A stretch of DNA of 64,000 bases from Bacteroidota bacterium (lineage in GTDB: Bacteria; Bacteroidota; Ignavibacteria; Ignavibacteriales; Ignavibacteriaceae). The position numbers were made by a program, and so were the translations under genes. A model generated the notes under the pieces. The model saw only the letters and a list, made by a program, of their open reading frames with translations, was not told where the DNA came from and searched no databases. Numbering within the stretch: the first letter of the stretch is position 1; the number at the start of each line of letters is the position of its first letter. Below, piece after piece: positions 35,923 to 45,591 of this stretch. Location of the stretch: positions 1-64,000 of the forward strand of contig JAKAGV010000005.1 in the NCBI GenBank assembly GCA_021815405.1, given 5' to 3'.

Positions 35923-36255
35923 ATGTCATCTCTTAAACAAAATGAAATTCAATCTAAAATAAAAAAACTCCAAAATTATTTGTTTGAAAGTGAACTTACT
36001 TTGCCATTATTCGTTCGCTTTAGGACCCAGAAACAGAATTACATTTTCCAGGTAAACAAAATTATTGCTGATGATTCTTGTGGAGTTTCTATTTATAACG
36101 GTAATCCTGGTATTCCTATAAAACAATTCTTATGGGAAGAAATTACCGGAATCGATGCACTGTCGGACAGTAAAAGAAAACCTTTTTTTCTAAACGATCT
36201 TAACGAATCCGGCAAAAACAACCTAATAGAAGAAATGAATACTAACTATGCATAA
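35923..36255 (+). CDS. Small hypothetical protein at the head of the ubiquitin-like run
   Basis: A 110-residue protein, ATG preceded by AAAAAGGTTCTAT. It is predicted as helix, then strands (LPLFVRFRTQKQNYIFQVNK), then a short helix. No membrane segment. It opens the second same-strand run and ends 51 bp before the DUF932-like gene. No family is recognised. Confidence 0.55.
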   Translation: MSSLKQNEIQSKIKKLQNYLFESELTLPLFVRFRTQKQNYIFQVNKIIADDSCGVSIYNGNPGIPIKQFLWEEITGIDALSDSKRKPFFLNDLNESGKNNLIEEMNTNYA

Positions 36256-36306
36256 CTCATTTACGTTCTATATATGAGTGACAAAATAATTATAAATACA
36301 AATTAA

Positions 36307-37293
36307 ATGAATTCCATTACAAACATAAAGACCCCATATTTCAAAGTCTCTGCAATTGAGGAAGCGAATGAAGTTGTAAAAACTGTTCGGACTCAGGATA
36401 TATATGCCGAACCCAACAACATCCGCTTTTTACCGAGCGGTTGCCTTGAAGCGAATAACCACAGATTACCTCTTGCGGACATAGGCTTCCTAACTTTATG
36501 TCATTATCTCAATATACCTGTACAATACGGGTTGCGGATACCTATTGATTTGTTGACGACAAACGTTAACCGTTTGCTCAAAGAATCAAACAAAGAAATT
36601 CTTATTCGTGCTCAACTGTGGCCCGGGATGAAGCTAATGGCAATTACTTGTGTAACAAACGGGAAATACAGGGCATTCCCTTATAGAAATTTACTAAGCT
36701 CGCTTAGCTCCGTGCAAAAGGATTTAGAATATAACGTCGAAAGAATTATTATTTCGCCTTCGCTATTTCGTGCTGAGTTTACTATTGGTAAGGAATTGGA
36801 CGTTTTGCCTAATGATTTCTATAAGTTCGGGAGTGAAATAATTGCAAGTGAAAATGCCATGTTCCCATCTGTCTCAATTCGTTCTTATGTATTCAGGTTG
36901 GTTTGTACAAATGGATTAATATTACCGGATGTATACGATCATTTCTCTTTCAAGCCCATGCAAAACGTGCAAACTAATGATTTGACTTGTCTTTTAGGGA
37001 GCGCAATAAAAAGCACATGGAGCTCTTCCAAGAATATTAAGGAAGTTCTTAATTCGGTTGCTCAAAAAAAATTGAGCGAAGGTCACAGCTTTTGGTTATA
37101 CCAGCATATCCGGAATAAAGTACCGGCAGATACTCTGAAAAATTTTCAACCGGAGGTTTTAAGCAATAAAACATATTACGATGTACTCAACGAAGTAACT
37201 GCTCAATCGCATAATACCGTGAATATAATGCAGCAGCGCTATTTTCAATTACTCGGCGGTGAATTATTAAAATTACTTATAACTAAAAACTAA
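36307..37293 (+). CDS. DUF932-like protein
   Basis: A 328-residue soluble protein with the outline of plasmid and phage DUF932 proteins: an N-terminal region rich in strands, a catalytic-looking core around RAFPYRNLLSSL, and YVFRLVCTNGLILPD, similar to the CTNG motif common in that family. DUF932 proteins often travel with ThiF/E1-like and small modifier genes on plasmids (the PRTRC cassette), which fits this neighbourhood. Their biochemical role is not established. Confidence 0.5.
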   Translation: MNSITNIKTPYFKVSAIEEANEVVKTVRTQDIYAEPNNIRFLPSGCLEANNHRLPLADIGFLTLCHYLNIPVQYGLRIPIDLLTTNVNRLLKESNKEILIRAQLWPGMKLMAITCVTNGKYRAFPYRNLLSSLSSVQKDLEYNVERIIISPSLFRAEFTIGKELDVLPNDFYKFGSEIIASENAMFPSVSIRSYVFRLVCTNGLILPDVYDHFSFKPMQNVQTNDLTCLLGSAIKSTWSSSKNIKEVLNSVAQKKLSEGHSFWLYQHIRNKVPADTLKNFQPEVLSNKTYYDVLNEVTAQSHNTVNIMQQRYFQLLGGELLKLLITKN

Positions 37294-37325
37294 AAAAAGT
37301 GAATGGATGGAATGAGGTATACAAA

Positions 37326-38720
37326 ATGAAAAATTTTACAAAGTGCTTAGCCATTATAACTTTAATATTGTTTTTATATCCCGCAGCATCCATATGCCTG
37401 CAGTCAACTGATGTAAAAACGATAAACGGGCAGTCATCGCTTTATAGTCAAATTGATTCCGTGAATTCGTCTCGCCAAGTCTTCAATATTTATGACATTG
37501 ATGTTAGTAAATCAATGCTAAAAGATGGAATGTTTAGCTCTGCAAAATCGGCTCTAATTAATCATGTTAAAGAACTCCCTATCGGCATTCATGTCATCAT
37601 TGTAAAATTTGGATTGATGGCTGATGTAATCGTTAATAAAGAAATTAAAAACCAATCGGACAGGAATGATATCATCGAATCTATTCAGTGGCTTTCAGCA
37701 AATGAGAATTATACGCAATTTGATGAAATGGTGAAACAAACTAAACTTTTATGCTATGAGATTCAAAATCATTATAGTAATCCGCGAATAAAAGTTACTG
37801 TTATATCAGACGGTATTTCATCGCCGGATAAATCAATCGGTAAAACAGAATACAATCTTCAATCTATTGTTGCACAAACTTTGCCTTTACAAAATGGATT
37901 AAATGTTTATTTCATAAAATTAACTGCTGTTGATGTTCCTGCTGTAAATTTAGCATCTTCAGATAATAGCGGATTAAAAACACTTCTTATTCAGCCGAAG
38001 AATATTAATTCTGCTCTGGAGCAGATTGATAAAGATAATCGAATAAAAATAAATCATACAGATAAGAAAAGAATAACTAAAAGCTCAGATAATAATTCTT
38101 CTTATATGATTTATATAATTATATCTGCCTTCATTTTAATTCTTGTCATATTATTTGTACCTAAATCTTTAAAAAGTATTAAAATCTTTAGAGAACAACA
38201 AAAGCAGTTTAAAAATCGGATTAATAAGTTAACTTCCAATTCACCTTCTAATAATTCGTTCACAACTGAATATCTGAAGATTACCGAATTAAATAAAAAT
38301 TCGGAAGATAAAGAGAATAAAATCAGCCAGGAGAAATATTTTAAGCTTATCAATGGTTCAAGAATACTTGTAGGCAGTGATCCGTTAAAATGTGTTTTCA
38401 TTCCCAACTGTCAGCAAGTGCCGGCAGTTTTATTATCGGTGAAAATTAATGGAAACAAAATATTTCTATACAATGAAACTAAAGAACCTCTTACAATAAA
38501 TCAAAAGAAGTTAAGACCAAAGCATTTCTTCCAATATTCCGTTAAGGATGATATCTCTTTAGACTATAAAGGTATTGTTAGAATTGACCTTCTTGTAACC
38601 AGAGTATCTTCTCATAAGAAAAGGGAATCTGAGCAAGTTAAGAGAATTAGAGAATTAGCAAACATTAATCTAAATAAGACGAAAAATACTGAGTCAAAGC
38701 CTGTTAAAGGAGGGTTTTAA
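37326..38720 (+). CDS. Membrane-anchored vWA-domain protein
   Basis: The start is set at ATG 37326, which has GAGG about 10 bp upstream and opens a signal peptide (KCLAIITLILFLYPAASICL). Residues about 50-220 form a vWA domain with MIDAS residues DVSKS (59-63), Thr in NYTQFDE and Asp in VISDGISSP. A membrane helix (MIYIIISAFILILVILF, about 260-277) follows, then a 170-residue cytoplasmic tail with a beta-rich, possibly FHA-like part (GSRILVGSDPLKCVF). It could bind a partner outside the inner membrane and signal to the cytoplasmic machine. The next gene starts 1 bp after its stop. Confidence 0.8.
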   Translation: MKNFTKCLAIITLILFLYPAASICLQSTDVKTINGQSSLYSQIDSVNSSRQVFNIYDIDVSKSMLKDGMFSSAKSALINHVKELPIGIHVIIVKFGLMADVIVNKEIKNQSDRNDIIESIQWLSANENYTQFDEMVKQTKLLCYEIQNHYSNPRIKVTVISDGISSPDKSIGKTEYNLQSIVAQTLPLQNGLNVYFIKLTAVDVPAVNLASSDNSGLKTLLIQPKNINSALEQIDKDNRIKINHTDKKRITKSSDNNSSYMIYIIISAFILILVILFVPKSLKSIKIFREQQKQFKNRINKLTSNSPSNNSFTTEYLKITELNKNSEDKENKISQEKYFKLINGSRILVGSDPLKCVFIPNCQQVPAVLLSVKINGNKIFLYNETKEPLTINQKKLRPKHFFQYSVKDDISLDYKGIVRIDLLVTRVSSHKKRESEQVKRIRELANINLNKTKNTESKPVKGGF

Positions 38721-38721
38721 A

Positions 38722-41655
38722 ATGAATTATAATATAAATAAGAGAAAGATAATACATCATAATGTCGGAATATTTACTAATGGTTCCAATCAGAAGGATA
38801 TTGTATTACTTGTTCAATATAAGAACCGTGAGCTTGGTGTAGATAATGTTTTTATAAATTCCTTTGATACTGACGATACTATCATTTTTAATAATCTTCC
38901 GCAGCCTACTAATCCTGAGTTGCAAGGGAAAGGGTTTGCTACAGGTACTTTTCAACTGCTTAAACCGATTGGTACAAACACTGTCACTAAAATTAAAGAA
39001 GGTTTCTATCCTGGTAGGGCGGGATTTGGATCATTAAAGCAGCTTGGGATTGGTGGATCAGGTACAAAAGGAGTTGGGCAATCTCCCATGTCGGGTGCTG
39101 CCGCTTATGAATTCAATAAAGAGTTTTTAGAAACTCGTGTTGAAGAGGGTCTCAAAAGTTTTACCGAAAAAAGACATACAGATGCAGACACCGAGGGACA
39201 GCAAATTGTGAATGTTTGCATTAATCATGAATACGGCGGATCATCTGCTGGCGGCAGAGAAAAGTTCAATCTTATAAAAAGAGACAGCCATAAAAAATTA
39301 GGACTTGATGAATCCAATATAGAACTAATTATAGTTCCTGATACTGCGGATACCAAAGATTGGCTGCAGACCGCTTCCATATGTTTTAGCGGGATAGCTG
39401 AAATTAGTGCAGCAGCAACCGGTAAATTTTATATTATAAGTCAGCTTGCTTCAGACAGTGAACCCAGAATTTATTCTGTACCGCAAGGAAGAATTATTTT
39501 CATAGCAAATAATAATGATGCATTACATAAACCTCTGTCAACCGATAGAATGCGGCAATCTTCATTAATAGCAAATTTTGTTCATCTTTTTAGTTCAAGC
39601 GATTTTGGTTCACAGCTTATGAAAGAGTTAATTGATTTTGATGATGATGCCGAAACACAAACTATTAATGGCGAACCGCGTTGTGGAAAATCTCTCGGTA
39701 TGAGCTTTATTACATTGAACAGGGAGAGATTGATTAGACACCATGTTGCCAGAATAGAAGAACTTATATGCAATAGTCTCATGCAGGAAAAAACTAATGA
39801 TGAAATCAGCGCTCTTGCACAAGTGTTTTTCCGGCAATTGCGGTTACTTGAGGGAGAAAGCTTCAATCAGCATTCCGATACATTGCTGAAATACCCTCAC
39901 AATAATGGTTCAATAAAATTTGTTAGCCTTATAGCACGTAGTAGACAATTAATTACCCAAAATCTCAATGGTCATTCCGGTATTGAAGCTATAAAAGCAG
40001 CAAAAGCTTCTTTTCAACACTCTACTGAAATACTCCAGGAGTTTATCCCGGTAATTGGTGATAATGTCATTAATAGGAGGCAGGAATTAATAAACGAATT
40101 TGATAACAGACTTATAACAATTATTAAAAATAATGAGTTGGGTTTCCGCACCGCACTGGACTTTTGTGAAATTGTAACTGTGATGAATACGCAAGAAAAA
40201 AATTCTATTTCCGATGAAATAGTTGAATTGGAACATGAGCTTGAACAGCAGCATCAAGCGGTAAAACAATTTCAAGAAGAGTTATTTCCTCAGGTTGAAG
40301 GAAAGGGTCTTATATGGAGAACATTTAACCGTGATTATATTCGTCAAGTGGCTTCAAACGGATGTAATGCTGTGGCAAACTCTACTGAAATTGATTTAAG
40401 ACTTCAGGCGAAGCAGCAAGTATTACAAATATGTGATGAGTTAAATAAACATATAGCTGAGCGTATATCCGAACTTATTGAGATGTTAACTATTATTGAT
40501 AATTATCGTGTTTCCCAAAAGGAAATAGTAGACTATGAAGAAAATCTGGACGAAATATATGTTTGCCCTAACGGTCACTCTTTGATTACCAGGGATAATA
40601 TAACCGAATATTATGAAAGAGCACTTGCAACTGCTGTGGGTAAAGAGTTCGCTGAAGCTGAAAAGCAAATAGTAAACAATTCCCTTCATGTCTTTCATTC
40701 AAGACTTGAAAATCCATTTGATTTGAAAGAAAATCCGGAATGCTTTGAAGTACTCTCTGAGGTAGCCTTTGATAGGCTTAAAACTTTCATCAATAATTTA
40801 AATGTTTTCGATGAGCTTTTAAGGATAAGAAATATTGGAAGCGAAAGCTTGCGCAGCTACCTATTGGAACGTGCACGGGAGGCAGAACCGGCTCTAAGAC
40901 TTAAAGATAATGACATTCACGATAATCCGCAGCATTATATCAATATTATCGGAATTAAGGATGGAGCTTCAAATCCTATCGTAACTGAATTAAATACTTA
41001 CGGTACTCAACGACATCCGTATACTGCTATCGACACACAGGATCCTGATTCTATAGTTTTACTTTCACTTCGTTCTACTTTTCCCGTTTCTGATATGATT
41101 CCCTTTGATAATTGGAAGAAAGCATATTTTGAGACTGCTAAGGGAATGAAAGAAGAAAGATTTCATCGCGCTATGTGGAGACGATTTATTCCCTTACCGG
41201 GAAATAAATTAACATTATCTGATGTAAGAAGATATTTGGCGATGGCTTTTGTTATTGGCAGAGTTAGCTGTAGAACCCGTACTGAAGGTACAATACTTCA
41301 ATATTCTGAATTTGATATTACTCGTCCCAATGAAATCGAAGGTTGCAGAATAATTTCATTAGGAGGAAATATCCAAAATATATTAACATATTTCCAACAG
41401 CATTACGACCTGCTGGTTGAAATATTTTCCCTTTACTATGAGATAAATTATCAATTAAAAGGTCCTGAATTTATTGACAAAAAGCTTCTTGAACTTCAAT
41501 CTTTTGATGTCGAAGATAAATCTAGTCTTAACGGCTTGGTCCGTTCTTTAGTCGATGACGATACTATAGAAGAATTGTTTAAACAATTAGATTGGCTGGT
41601 TGATCAAACAACACCGCAGGCAATGTATTATTTCTCAAATAATAATCATAGCTAA
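38722..41655 (+). CDS. Large protein with possible tubulin-like domain
   Basis: A 977-residue protein with a very strong ribosome binding site (AAAGGAGGG). The N-terminal half contains glycine-rich loops (GIGGSGTKGVGQ at about 113; VNVCINHEYGGSSAGG near 165-178) in the order expected for tubulin-like proteins (PF13809-type), where GGTGSG binds GTP. The loop here is altered and the identification is tentative. A long helical middle section (about 330-650, including VELEHELEQQHQAVKQFQEE) suggests a coiled coil. It sits between the vWA and E2-like genes. If tubulin-like, it may polymerise or act as a nucleotide switch. Confidence 0.45.
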   Translation: MNYNINKRKIIHHNVGIFTNGSNQKDIVLLVQYKNRELGVDNVFINSFDTDDTIIFNNLPQPTNPELQGKGFATGTFQLLKPIGTNTVTKIKEGFYPGRAGFGSLKQLGIGGSGTKGVGQSPMSGAAAYEFNKEFLETRVEEGLKSFTEKRHTDADTEGQQIVNVCINHEYGGSSAGGREKFNLIKRDSHKKLGLDESNIELIIVPDTADTKDWLQTASICFSGIAEISAAATGKFYIISQLASDSEPRIYSVPQGRIIFIANNNDALHKPLSTDRMRQSSLIANFVHLFSSSDFGSQLMKELIDFDDDAETQTINGEPRCGKSLGMSFITLNRERLIRHHVARIEELICNSLMQEKTNDEISALAQVFFRQLRLLEGESFNQHSDTLLKYPHNNGSIKFVSLIARSRQLITQNLNGHSGIEAIKAAKASFQHSTEILQEFIPVIGDNVINRRQELINEFDNRLITIIKNNELGFRTALDFCEIVTVMNTQEKNSISDEIVELEHELEQQHQAVKQFQEELFPQVEGKGLIWRTFNRDYIRQVASNGCNAVANSTEIDLRLQAKQQVLQICDELNKHIAERISELIEMLTIIDNYRVSQKEIVDYEENLDEIYVCPNGHSLITRDNITEYYERALATAVGKEFAEAEKQIVNNSLHVFHSRLENPFDLKENPECFEVLSEVAFDRLKTFINNLNVFDELLRIRNIGSESLRSYLLERAREAEPALRLKDNDIHDNPQHYINIIGIKDGASNPIVTELNTYGTQRHPYTAIDTQDPDSIVLLSLRSTFPVSDMIPFDNWKKAYFETAKGMKEERFHRAMWRRFIPLPGNKLTLSDVRRYLAMAFVIGRVSCRTRTEGTILQYSEFDITRPNEIEGCRIISLGGNIQNILTYFQQHYDLLVEIFSLYYEINYQLKGPEFIDKKLLELQSFDVEDKSSLNGLVRSLVDDDTIEELFKQLDWLVDQTTPQAMYYFSNNNHS

Positions 41656-41659
41656 GAAT

Positions 41660-41968
41660 ATGATATTTATAACGGTAGTGTTATTGATAATAATCTTTTT
41701 TTCTTTAATTGCTTTCTTTATACGGATAGAAGGTAGTGAAATATCCGGTAGATCTCGAGGCATTGTTAAAAGGAAAAGCACCGAACTTAAACCTGGCAGA
41801 AATAGAGAAAAAATGTTATTTGCCAAAATATCAAAAGGAACAGCATTACGACACAACGGTAATGTTGTTTATGAACAGCCGTTGGATATCGCTCAAAATG
41901 GAAATAACAATGTGTTACCGCCTCCTGAGGAAATTCAAGGCATCAACAATGGAAACGAAATAATTTAA
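41660..41968 (+). CDS. Small single-pass membrane protein
   Basis: ATG at 41660 follows the previous stop by 4 bp. The 102-residue product has one N-terminal membrane helix (VVLLIIIFFSLIAFFI) and a basic, flexible cytoplasmic or periplasmic tail ending PPPEEIQGINNGNEII. No family is recognised. It could anchor the machine to the membrane with the vWA protein. Confidence 0.6.
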   Translation: MIFITVVLLIIIFFSLIAFFIRIEGSEISGRSRGIVKRKSTELKPGRNREKMLFAKISKGTALRHNGNVVYEQPLDIAQNGNNNVLPPPEEIQGINNGNEII

Positions 41969-41980
41969 CAGGAGCTTATT

Positions 41981-42430
41981 ATGAACGTAAAACAATTTAA
42001 CAATGATTTACGGATTCTGGAGCGTGAATTTAACCAGTCCGATAAATTCGGTAGGACCATCAAGCGAAACGTAAACTGGAAACCAAACGGAGATGGGAGC
42101 TATACTGTTTTTGTTCAAGGTGTAACACTTCCTGATAATGCTAATATGCCTAAGACAAATATCAAAATATATGCACCGGTAAATCTTTATGATTCTGCCG
42201 GCGGAAATAGAAAGTATTTTTATTCCAACATCTGGGTTGACCCGGGTATCAAAATCCGGCATCCAAATTCAGGCAAGTGGGGTAATTTGCCCCGGTTGTT
42301 TAAGCGAGACAGTGACGGCTTTGCTTACCTTTGCGTTCACCCGGATACGATTCAAGGTAACGAAAATATCCTTTTTTTTATTGCAACATTAAAAGTCTTT
42401 ATAAAAAACGCCGATCCTGACGTATGGTAA
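41981..42430 (+). CDS. Prokaryotic E2-like conjugating protein (putative)
   Basis: A 149-residue protein with an AGGAG ribosome binding site. Strands and landmarks fit the UBC/E2 fold: a strand with YTVFVQGVTLP, then IKIYAPVNLYDSAGG, a PN motif in RHPNSGKWG (His94-Pro95-Asn96) and Cys118 in GFAYLCVHPD, the position of the E2 active-site Cys. The HPN-to-Cys spacing (24 residues) is longer than in eukaryotic E2s but occurs in prokaryotic variants. It lies directly before the modifier and the JAB-E1 genes, the usual grouping for prokaryotic ubiquitin-like systems. Confidence 0.6.
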   Translation: MNVKQFNNDLRILEREFNQSDKFGRTIKRNVNWKPNGDGSYTVFVQGVTLPDNANMPKTNIKIYAPVNLYDSAGGNRKYFYSNIWVDPGIKIRHPNSGKWGNLPRLFKRDSDGFAYLCVHPDTIQGNENILFFIATLKVFIKNADPDVW

Positions 42431-42479
42431 AACAATATTAATTAACTAATACAAAAACTTAACTACAAGGAGTAACATC

Positions 42480-42680
42480 ATGGGAAAAGTAACTGTAAAC
42501 AACAAAGAGCTTGTAGCTCCGGCAAAAGAAATAAAAGTCAAGGAGCTAAAAGATTTAGCAGATCTGCCGGATAATTCAAAGCTATATGATAAAGATGGAA
42601 ATCTGCTTGATGATGAGCAAGTTGTACCTGCACAGGATGCCAAATATGGAAGTGTGCAAGAATGGGAAAGAGGATGTTAA
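42480..42680 (+). CDS. Ubiquitin-like modifier (Multiubiq-like) ending in Gly-Cys
   Basis: A 66-residue protein with an AAGGAG ribosome binding site. The order KVTVNNKELVAP, then KELKDLADLPDNSKLYDKDG matches the single repeat of Multiubiq domains (IN-x-x-x-y-x-x-P ... G-x-E-L-x-x-L-x-x-L-P ...). It is one domain, not a tandem array. The chain ends ...VQEWERGC, so the expected Gly-Gly tail is Gly65-Cys66 with no further residue. A neighbouring JAB-type protease may therefore act only to remove the modifier, and activation of a Cys-ended tail needs testing. A hairpin region of 170 bp separates it from the JAB-E1 gene. Confidence 0.6.
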   Translation: MGKVTVNNKELVAPAKEIKVKELKDLADLPDNSKLYDKDGNLLDDEQVVPAQDAKYGSVQEWERGC

Positions 42681-42705
42681 CTTTCAACAGATTCCTTTCC
42701 ATTTA

Positions 42706-42825
42706 ATAGTGCAAGCTGACTGAAATGTAATTTTCAAATTAATAACCTGTGGAAATCTTTTTGAATCCGTTTAATCAGTGTTACATTTTTCTAAAGATAA
42801 CTACTTTCAGTTAGCTTCTTAAAAT
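42706..42825. promoter_or_regulatory. Hairpin region between modifier and JAB-E1 genes
   Basis: AAGCTGACTGAAA near 42712 pairs with TTTCAGTTAGCTT near 42806, and an ATGTAA / TTACAT pair lies inside. The 170-bp gap also holds a copy of the dispersed ATCCGTTTAATCAG repeat. The hairpin may attenuate transcription and set a high modifier to enzyme ratio; no T run is present. Confidence 0.4.
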
Positions 42826-42852
42826 AGTGAATCAATAATTTGGAAAAAAATT

Positions 42853-44289
42853 ATGAAGACTAATATACTGGTATACCCTGAAGATTTATGGCTTGAGCAG
42901 GAACAGCATATCGCTGCTGTAGGTATTGAATCAATGGCATTTGGTTTTATTGGAATTAATATCTGTAATGATAAAAATGAATATCTTGTCTTTGATAATT
43001 ACCTTCCTGTTGATGATGAATTTTCCAAAAGAAGTATTGCCGGCATTTCTTTAAAGGTAGATTCAGTTTGTGCTATTCTTAAAAAAGTAAAACAGAGTTC
43101 CGGGCTTGCTGATGTTCATACGCATCCATCAGGATTGAGTCATTTTAGTTCGGTTGACAATTGTGGACACCAAATTCAAATGCAGAATGTATTTGATTTT
43201 TCACCTGATGGTGTTCTAATTCGTGTTGTAAAAGAGCGTAATAATTTCCGTGCTGAAGTTACTAATAAAGAGTTGCAGCCGGAATTTGAGCCAATAGATA
43301 TTATTAAGATAATCGGCGATAAAGGCTTTCATTTTATTTACCCGGTAAACAGCAGAGTTAAGAAGGAAGTCATAAATTCAAATATACTTGAGCAGCATAA
43401 ACGAACTTTGGAATTCTATAAGCAGGATGCCCTCTCGGCTATACGGAAATCAACTATCGGAATTATAGGTACTGGCGGGAATGGTGCTGCAATAATCAAT
43501 ACGCTTAAGTTCTTTCCCTTTAAGAAATGGGTATTGGTTGATAGAGATATAATTGAAGAACATAATTCAAATAGATTCTTTGGTTATAATTACGGTGATG
43601 CAGGTAAACAAAAGGTCGATATACTTAAAAGAGAGCTTCATCGTTTTGATCCTGCTATTGAAGTTGAAACAATCAATTCTAACTTTCCTGATGAAATTTC
43701 TGTCAAAGCACTCAAAGGCTGTGACATTCTTGTTGTTTCCCCGGATAACAATCTAGTCAGATATGCGGCATCTCAGTTTGCTATGAGATATTTAAAGCCT
43801 CTGCTGGAATTGGGTTCCGGTATTACAATGAAAAATGATCATATTACTGCTATTGGTTCCCAGGTCCGTTTCCAAATACCCTCAGGCAATGGTAAATGTA
43901 TTGTTTGTAACGGGCTTGATGTCAAAAGGTTGGAATCCGAAGAAATCAACGAGTATAAAAGAAATATAGGTTACATAACGGATACTGATGAAAGTCCCGG
44001 TTCTGTTGTTACAATTAATTCTATTGCGGCTTCTCTCGCTACCCATATACTTTTAGATTATTTCGGAAATTACATTCAACGTGATTCAATTCCTACATAT
44101 TTATCCTACGATGAAAAGAATCTAACATTAACAGATTTGTCCTCTGTATTCAAAAAGAATCCAGTATGCACAATTTGCGGCAGATATAGTGATAGTCTAT
44201 TTGGCAAAGGCGATATTCTTCCACCTAACCTTGAGGTCTTAGAGTGTGAAGAAGCCTCAGAAAATTTAATAGGCGGAGAACAGCTATGA
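42853..44289 (+). CDS. JAB (JAMM) protease - E1-like fusion
   Basis: A 478-residue fusion. The N-terminal JAB/MPN domain has Glu26 (GIESMAFGF) and the complete JAMM motif His89-x-His91-x(7)-Ser99-x(2)-Asp102 (VHTHPSGLSHFSSVDN), so the zinc deubiquitinase site is intact. From about 195 an E1/ThiF domain follows: nucleotide loop IIGTGGNGAAIINTL, VLVDRDIIEEHNSNR, and paired zinc cysteines KCIVC and CTICG. E1 activates the modifier tail by adenylation, and JAB removes or trims it. Fusing both is known in prokaryotic ubiquitin-like systems. The E1 catalytic Cys was not identified with confidence. Confidence 0.85.
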   Translation: MKTNILVYPEDLWLEQEQHIAAVGIESMAFGFIGINICNDKNEYLVFDNYLPVDDEFSKRSIAGISLKVDSVCAILKKVKQSSGLADVHTHPSGLSHFSSVDNCGHQIQMQNVFDFSPDGVLIRVVKERNNFRAEVTNKELQPEFEPIDIIKIIGDKGFHFIYPVNSRVKKEVINSNILEQHKRTLEFYKQDALSAIRKSTIGIIGTGGNGAAIINTLKFFPFKKWVLVDRDIIEEHNSNRFFGYNYGDAGKQKVDILKRELHRFDPAIEVETINSNFPDEISVKALKGCDILVVSPDNNLVRYAASQFAMRYLKPLLELGSGITMKNDHITAIGSQVRFQIPSGNGKCIVCNGLDVKRLESEEINEYKRNIGYITDTDESPGSVVTINSIAASLATHILLDYFGNYIQRDSIPTYLSYDEKNLTLTDLSSVFKKNPVCTICGRYSDSLFGKGDILPPNLEVLECEEASENLIGGEQL

Positions 44290-45575
44290 CGACATTTAAT
44301 AGGCAAAACTTAGCCAACCAAATTATACATGATATTGAGCGTCAAGGTCATTCTATAGTTGAAAAGGTTCAAATTAATAATAGGTTTTATAATAAAGACT
44401 CATGTTCAATTTGTTTTATCATTCAACAAAATGAGTACTATTCATTCATTGAACCTGATGTCAAGTATAATGGTAACGATAAGCTTGTTTCTTCTGTATT
44501 CACGCCGGAAATTAAAAAAGGCTGGCGGCAATTACTGATACCTCCATCAAACGATATTAATTATATCTTAGCTAATGTATTAAGCTTACTTGGAGTAGAT
44601 AACAAAGAACCTGTTGTGATATGGATGGAACAATTACGCAATAATGCCAATAAACTAAATTCAAATGCTCAACCTGTACATACCCGGTCTATTAAAGCAG
44701 ATAAACAGATAGATGAAATTGGGAAAAACAAAATTTCAATAGGCGAGGATCTTGTTAAGCTCGCAGAAGAAGGAAAGCTTGATGAGCCGTTTGGAAGGGA
44801 TGATATTATAGACTCCATTATTCAAGTCGTTTCCAAATCTAAAAAGAATTCATGCATTTTGCTCGGTGAACCTGGTGTTGGAAAGACGGCTGTCATCGAA
44901 GGACTTGCTATAAGAATTTATAAGCAAACAGTGCCGCCTACTTTACTTGATAAGCGAATATATTCAATCAACATGGGATACCTTGCTGCCGAATCTGAGT
45001 ACTACAATCAATTATTATCACGAATCAAATCTATTATAAACGAAGCTAAACGGGATGACCGGGTTATATTATTTATCGATGAAGCGCACATGCTTGCCGA
45101 TCCAAAGCATGATGTCTCTCAGATTTTAAAAGCTGATTTAGGAAGAAACCTACGTGTTATTGCAGCCACTACCAATAAAGAATATCAGAAGTACATTGCA
45201 CCTGATGAAGCCTTTGCAAGAAGGTTTCAGCGCATACCGGTTCCTGAATTAAGCCCCGAAGTTTGTCTCCAAGTATTGCAAAAAGCCAAAACAAAATATG
45301 AAAAGCACCATAACATAAATATTCCGGACGAACTTCTTCCTTGGATTATCAAATCAAGTATACGGTATGTTAAAGATAGAGTCCTTCCTGATAAAGCCTT
45401 GGATTTATTAGATGAGTCCTCTGCAAGACTAAAGCTTGCTGCTCTGAAAAAACAAAATGTAGTTGAAGAAGCTGCTGATATTAATAAACAAATTCAAAAT
45501 GCTATTGCACTTGGAGATTACAAGGAAGCAAGAAGACTCTACAACATACAGCATAATTTTACTGCAGAGAATTAA
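44286..45575 (+). CDS. ClpA/B-type AAA protein, first module (NBD1)
   Basis: A 429-residue protein starting inside the JAB-E1 stop. Residues 1-130 are a novel N-domain, not the Clp_N repeat. The AAA module (about 165-400) has Walker A GEPGVGKTA (194-202), Walker B VILFIDEAHM (about 260), sensor and Arg finger in AATTNKEYQKYIAPDEAF with ARRFQRI, and a short segment in place of the ClpB middle domain (RLKLAALKKQ to the end). It stops where ClpB would continue into NBD2, which is instead the next gene. Together they form one split unfoldase. Confidence 0.85.
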   Translation: MTTFNRQNLANQIIHDIERQGHSIVEKVQINNRFYNKDSCSICFIIQQNEYYSFIEPDVKYNGNDKLVSSVFTPEIKKGWRQLLIPPSNDINYILANVLSLLGVDNKEPVVIWMEQLRNNANKLNSNAQPVHTRSIKADKQIDEIGKNKISIGEDLVKLAEEGKLDEPFGRDDIIDSIIQVVSKSKKNSCILLGEPGVGKTAVIEGLAIRIYKQTVPPTLLDKRIYSINMGYLAAESEYYNQLLSRIKSIINEAKRDDRVILFIDEAHMLADPKHDVSQILKADLGRNLRVIAATTNKEYQKYIAPDEAFARRFQRIPVPELSPEVCLQVLQKAKTKYEKHHNINIPDELLPWIIKSSIRYVKDRVLPDKALDLLDESSARLKLAALKKQNVVEEAADINKQIQNAIALGDYKEARRLYNIQHNFTAEN

Positions 45576-45591
45576 TCAAGAGGTAAATATA

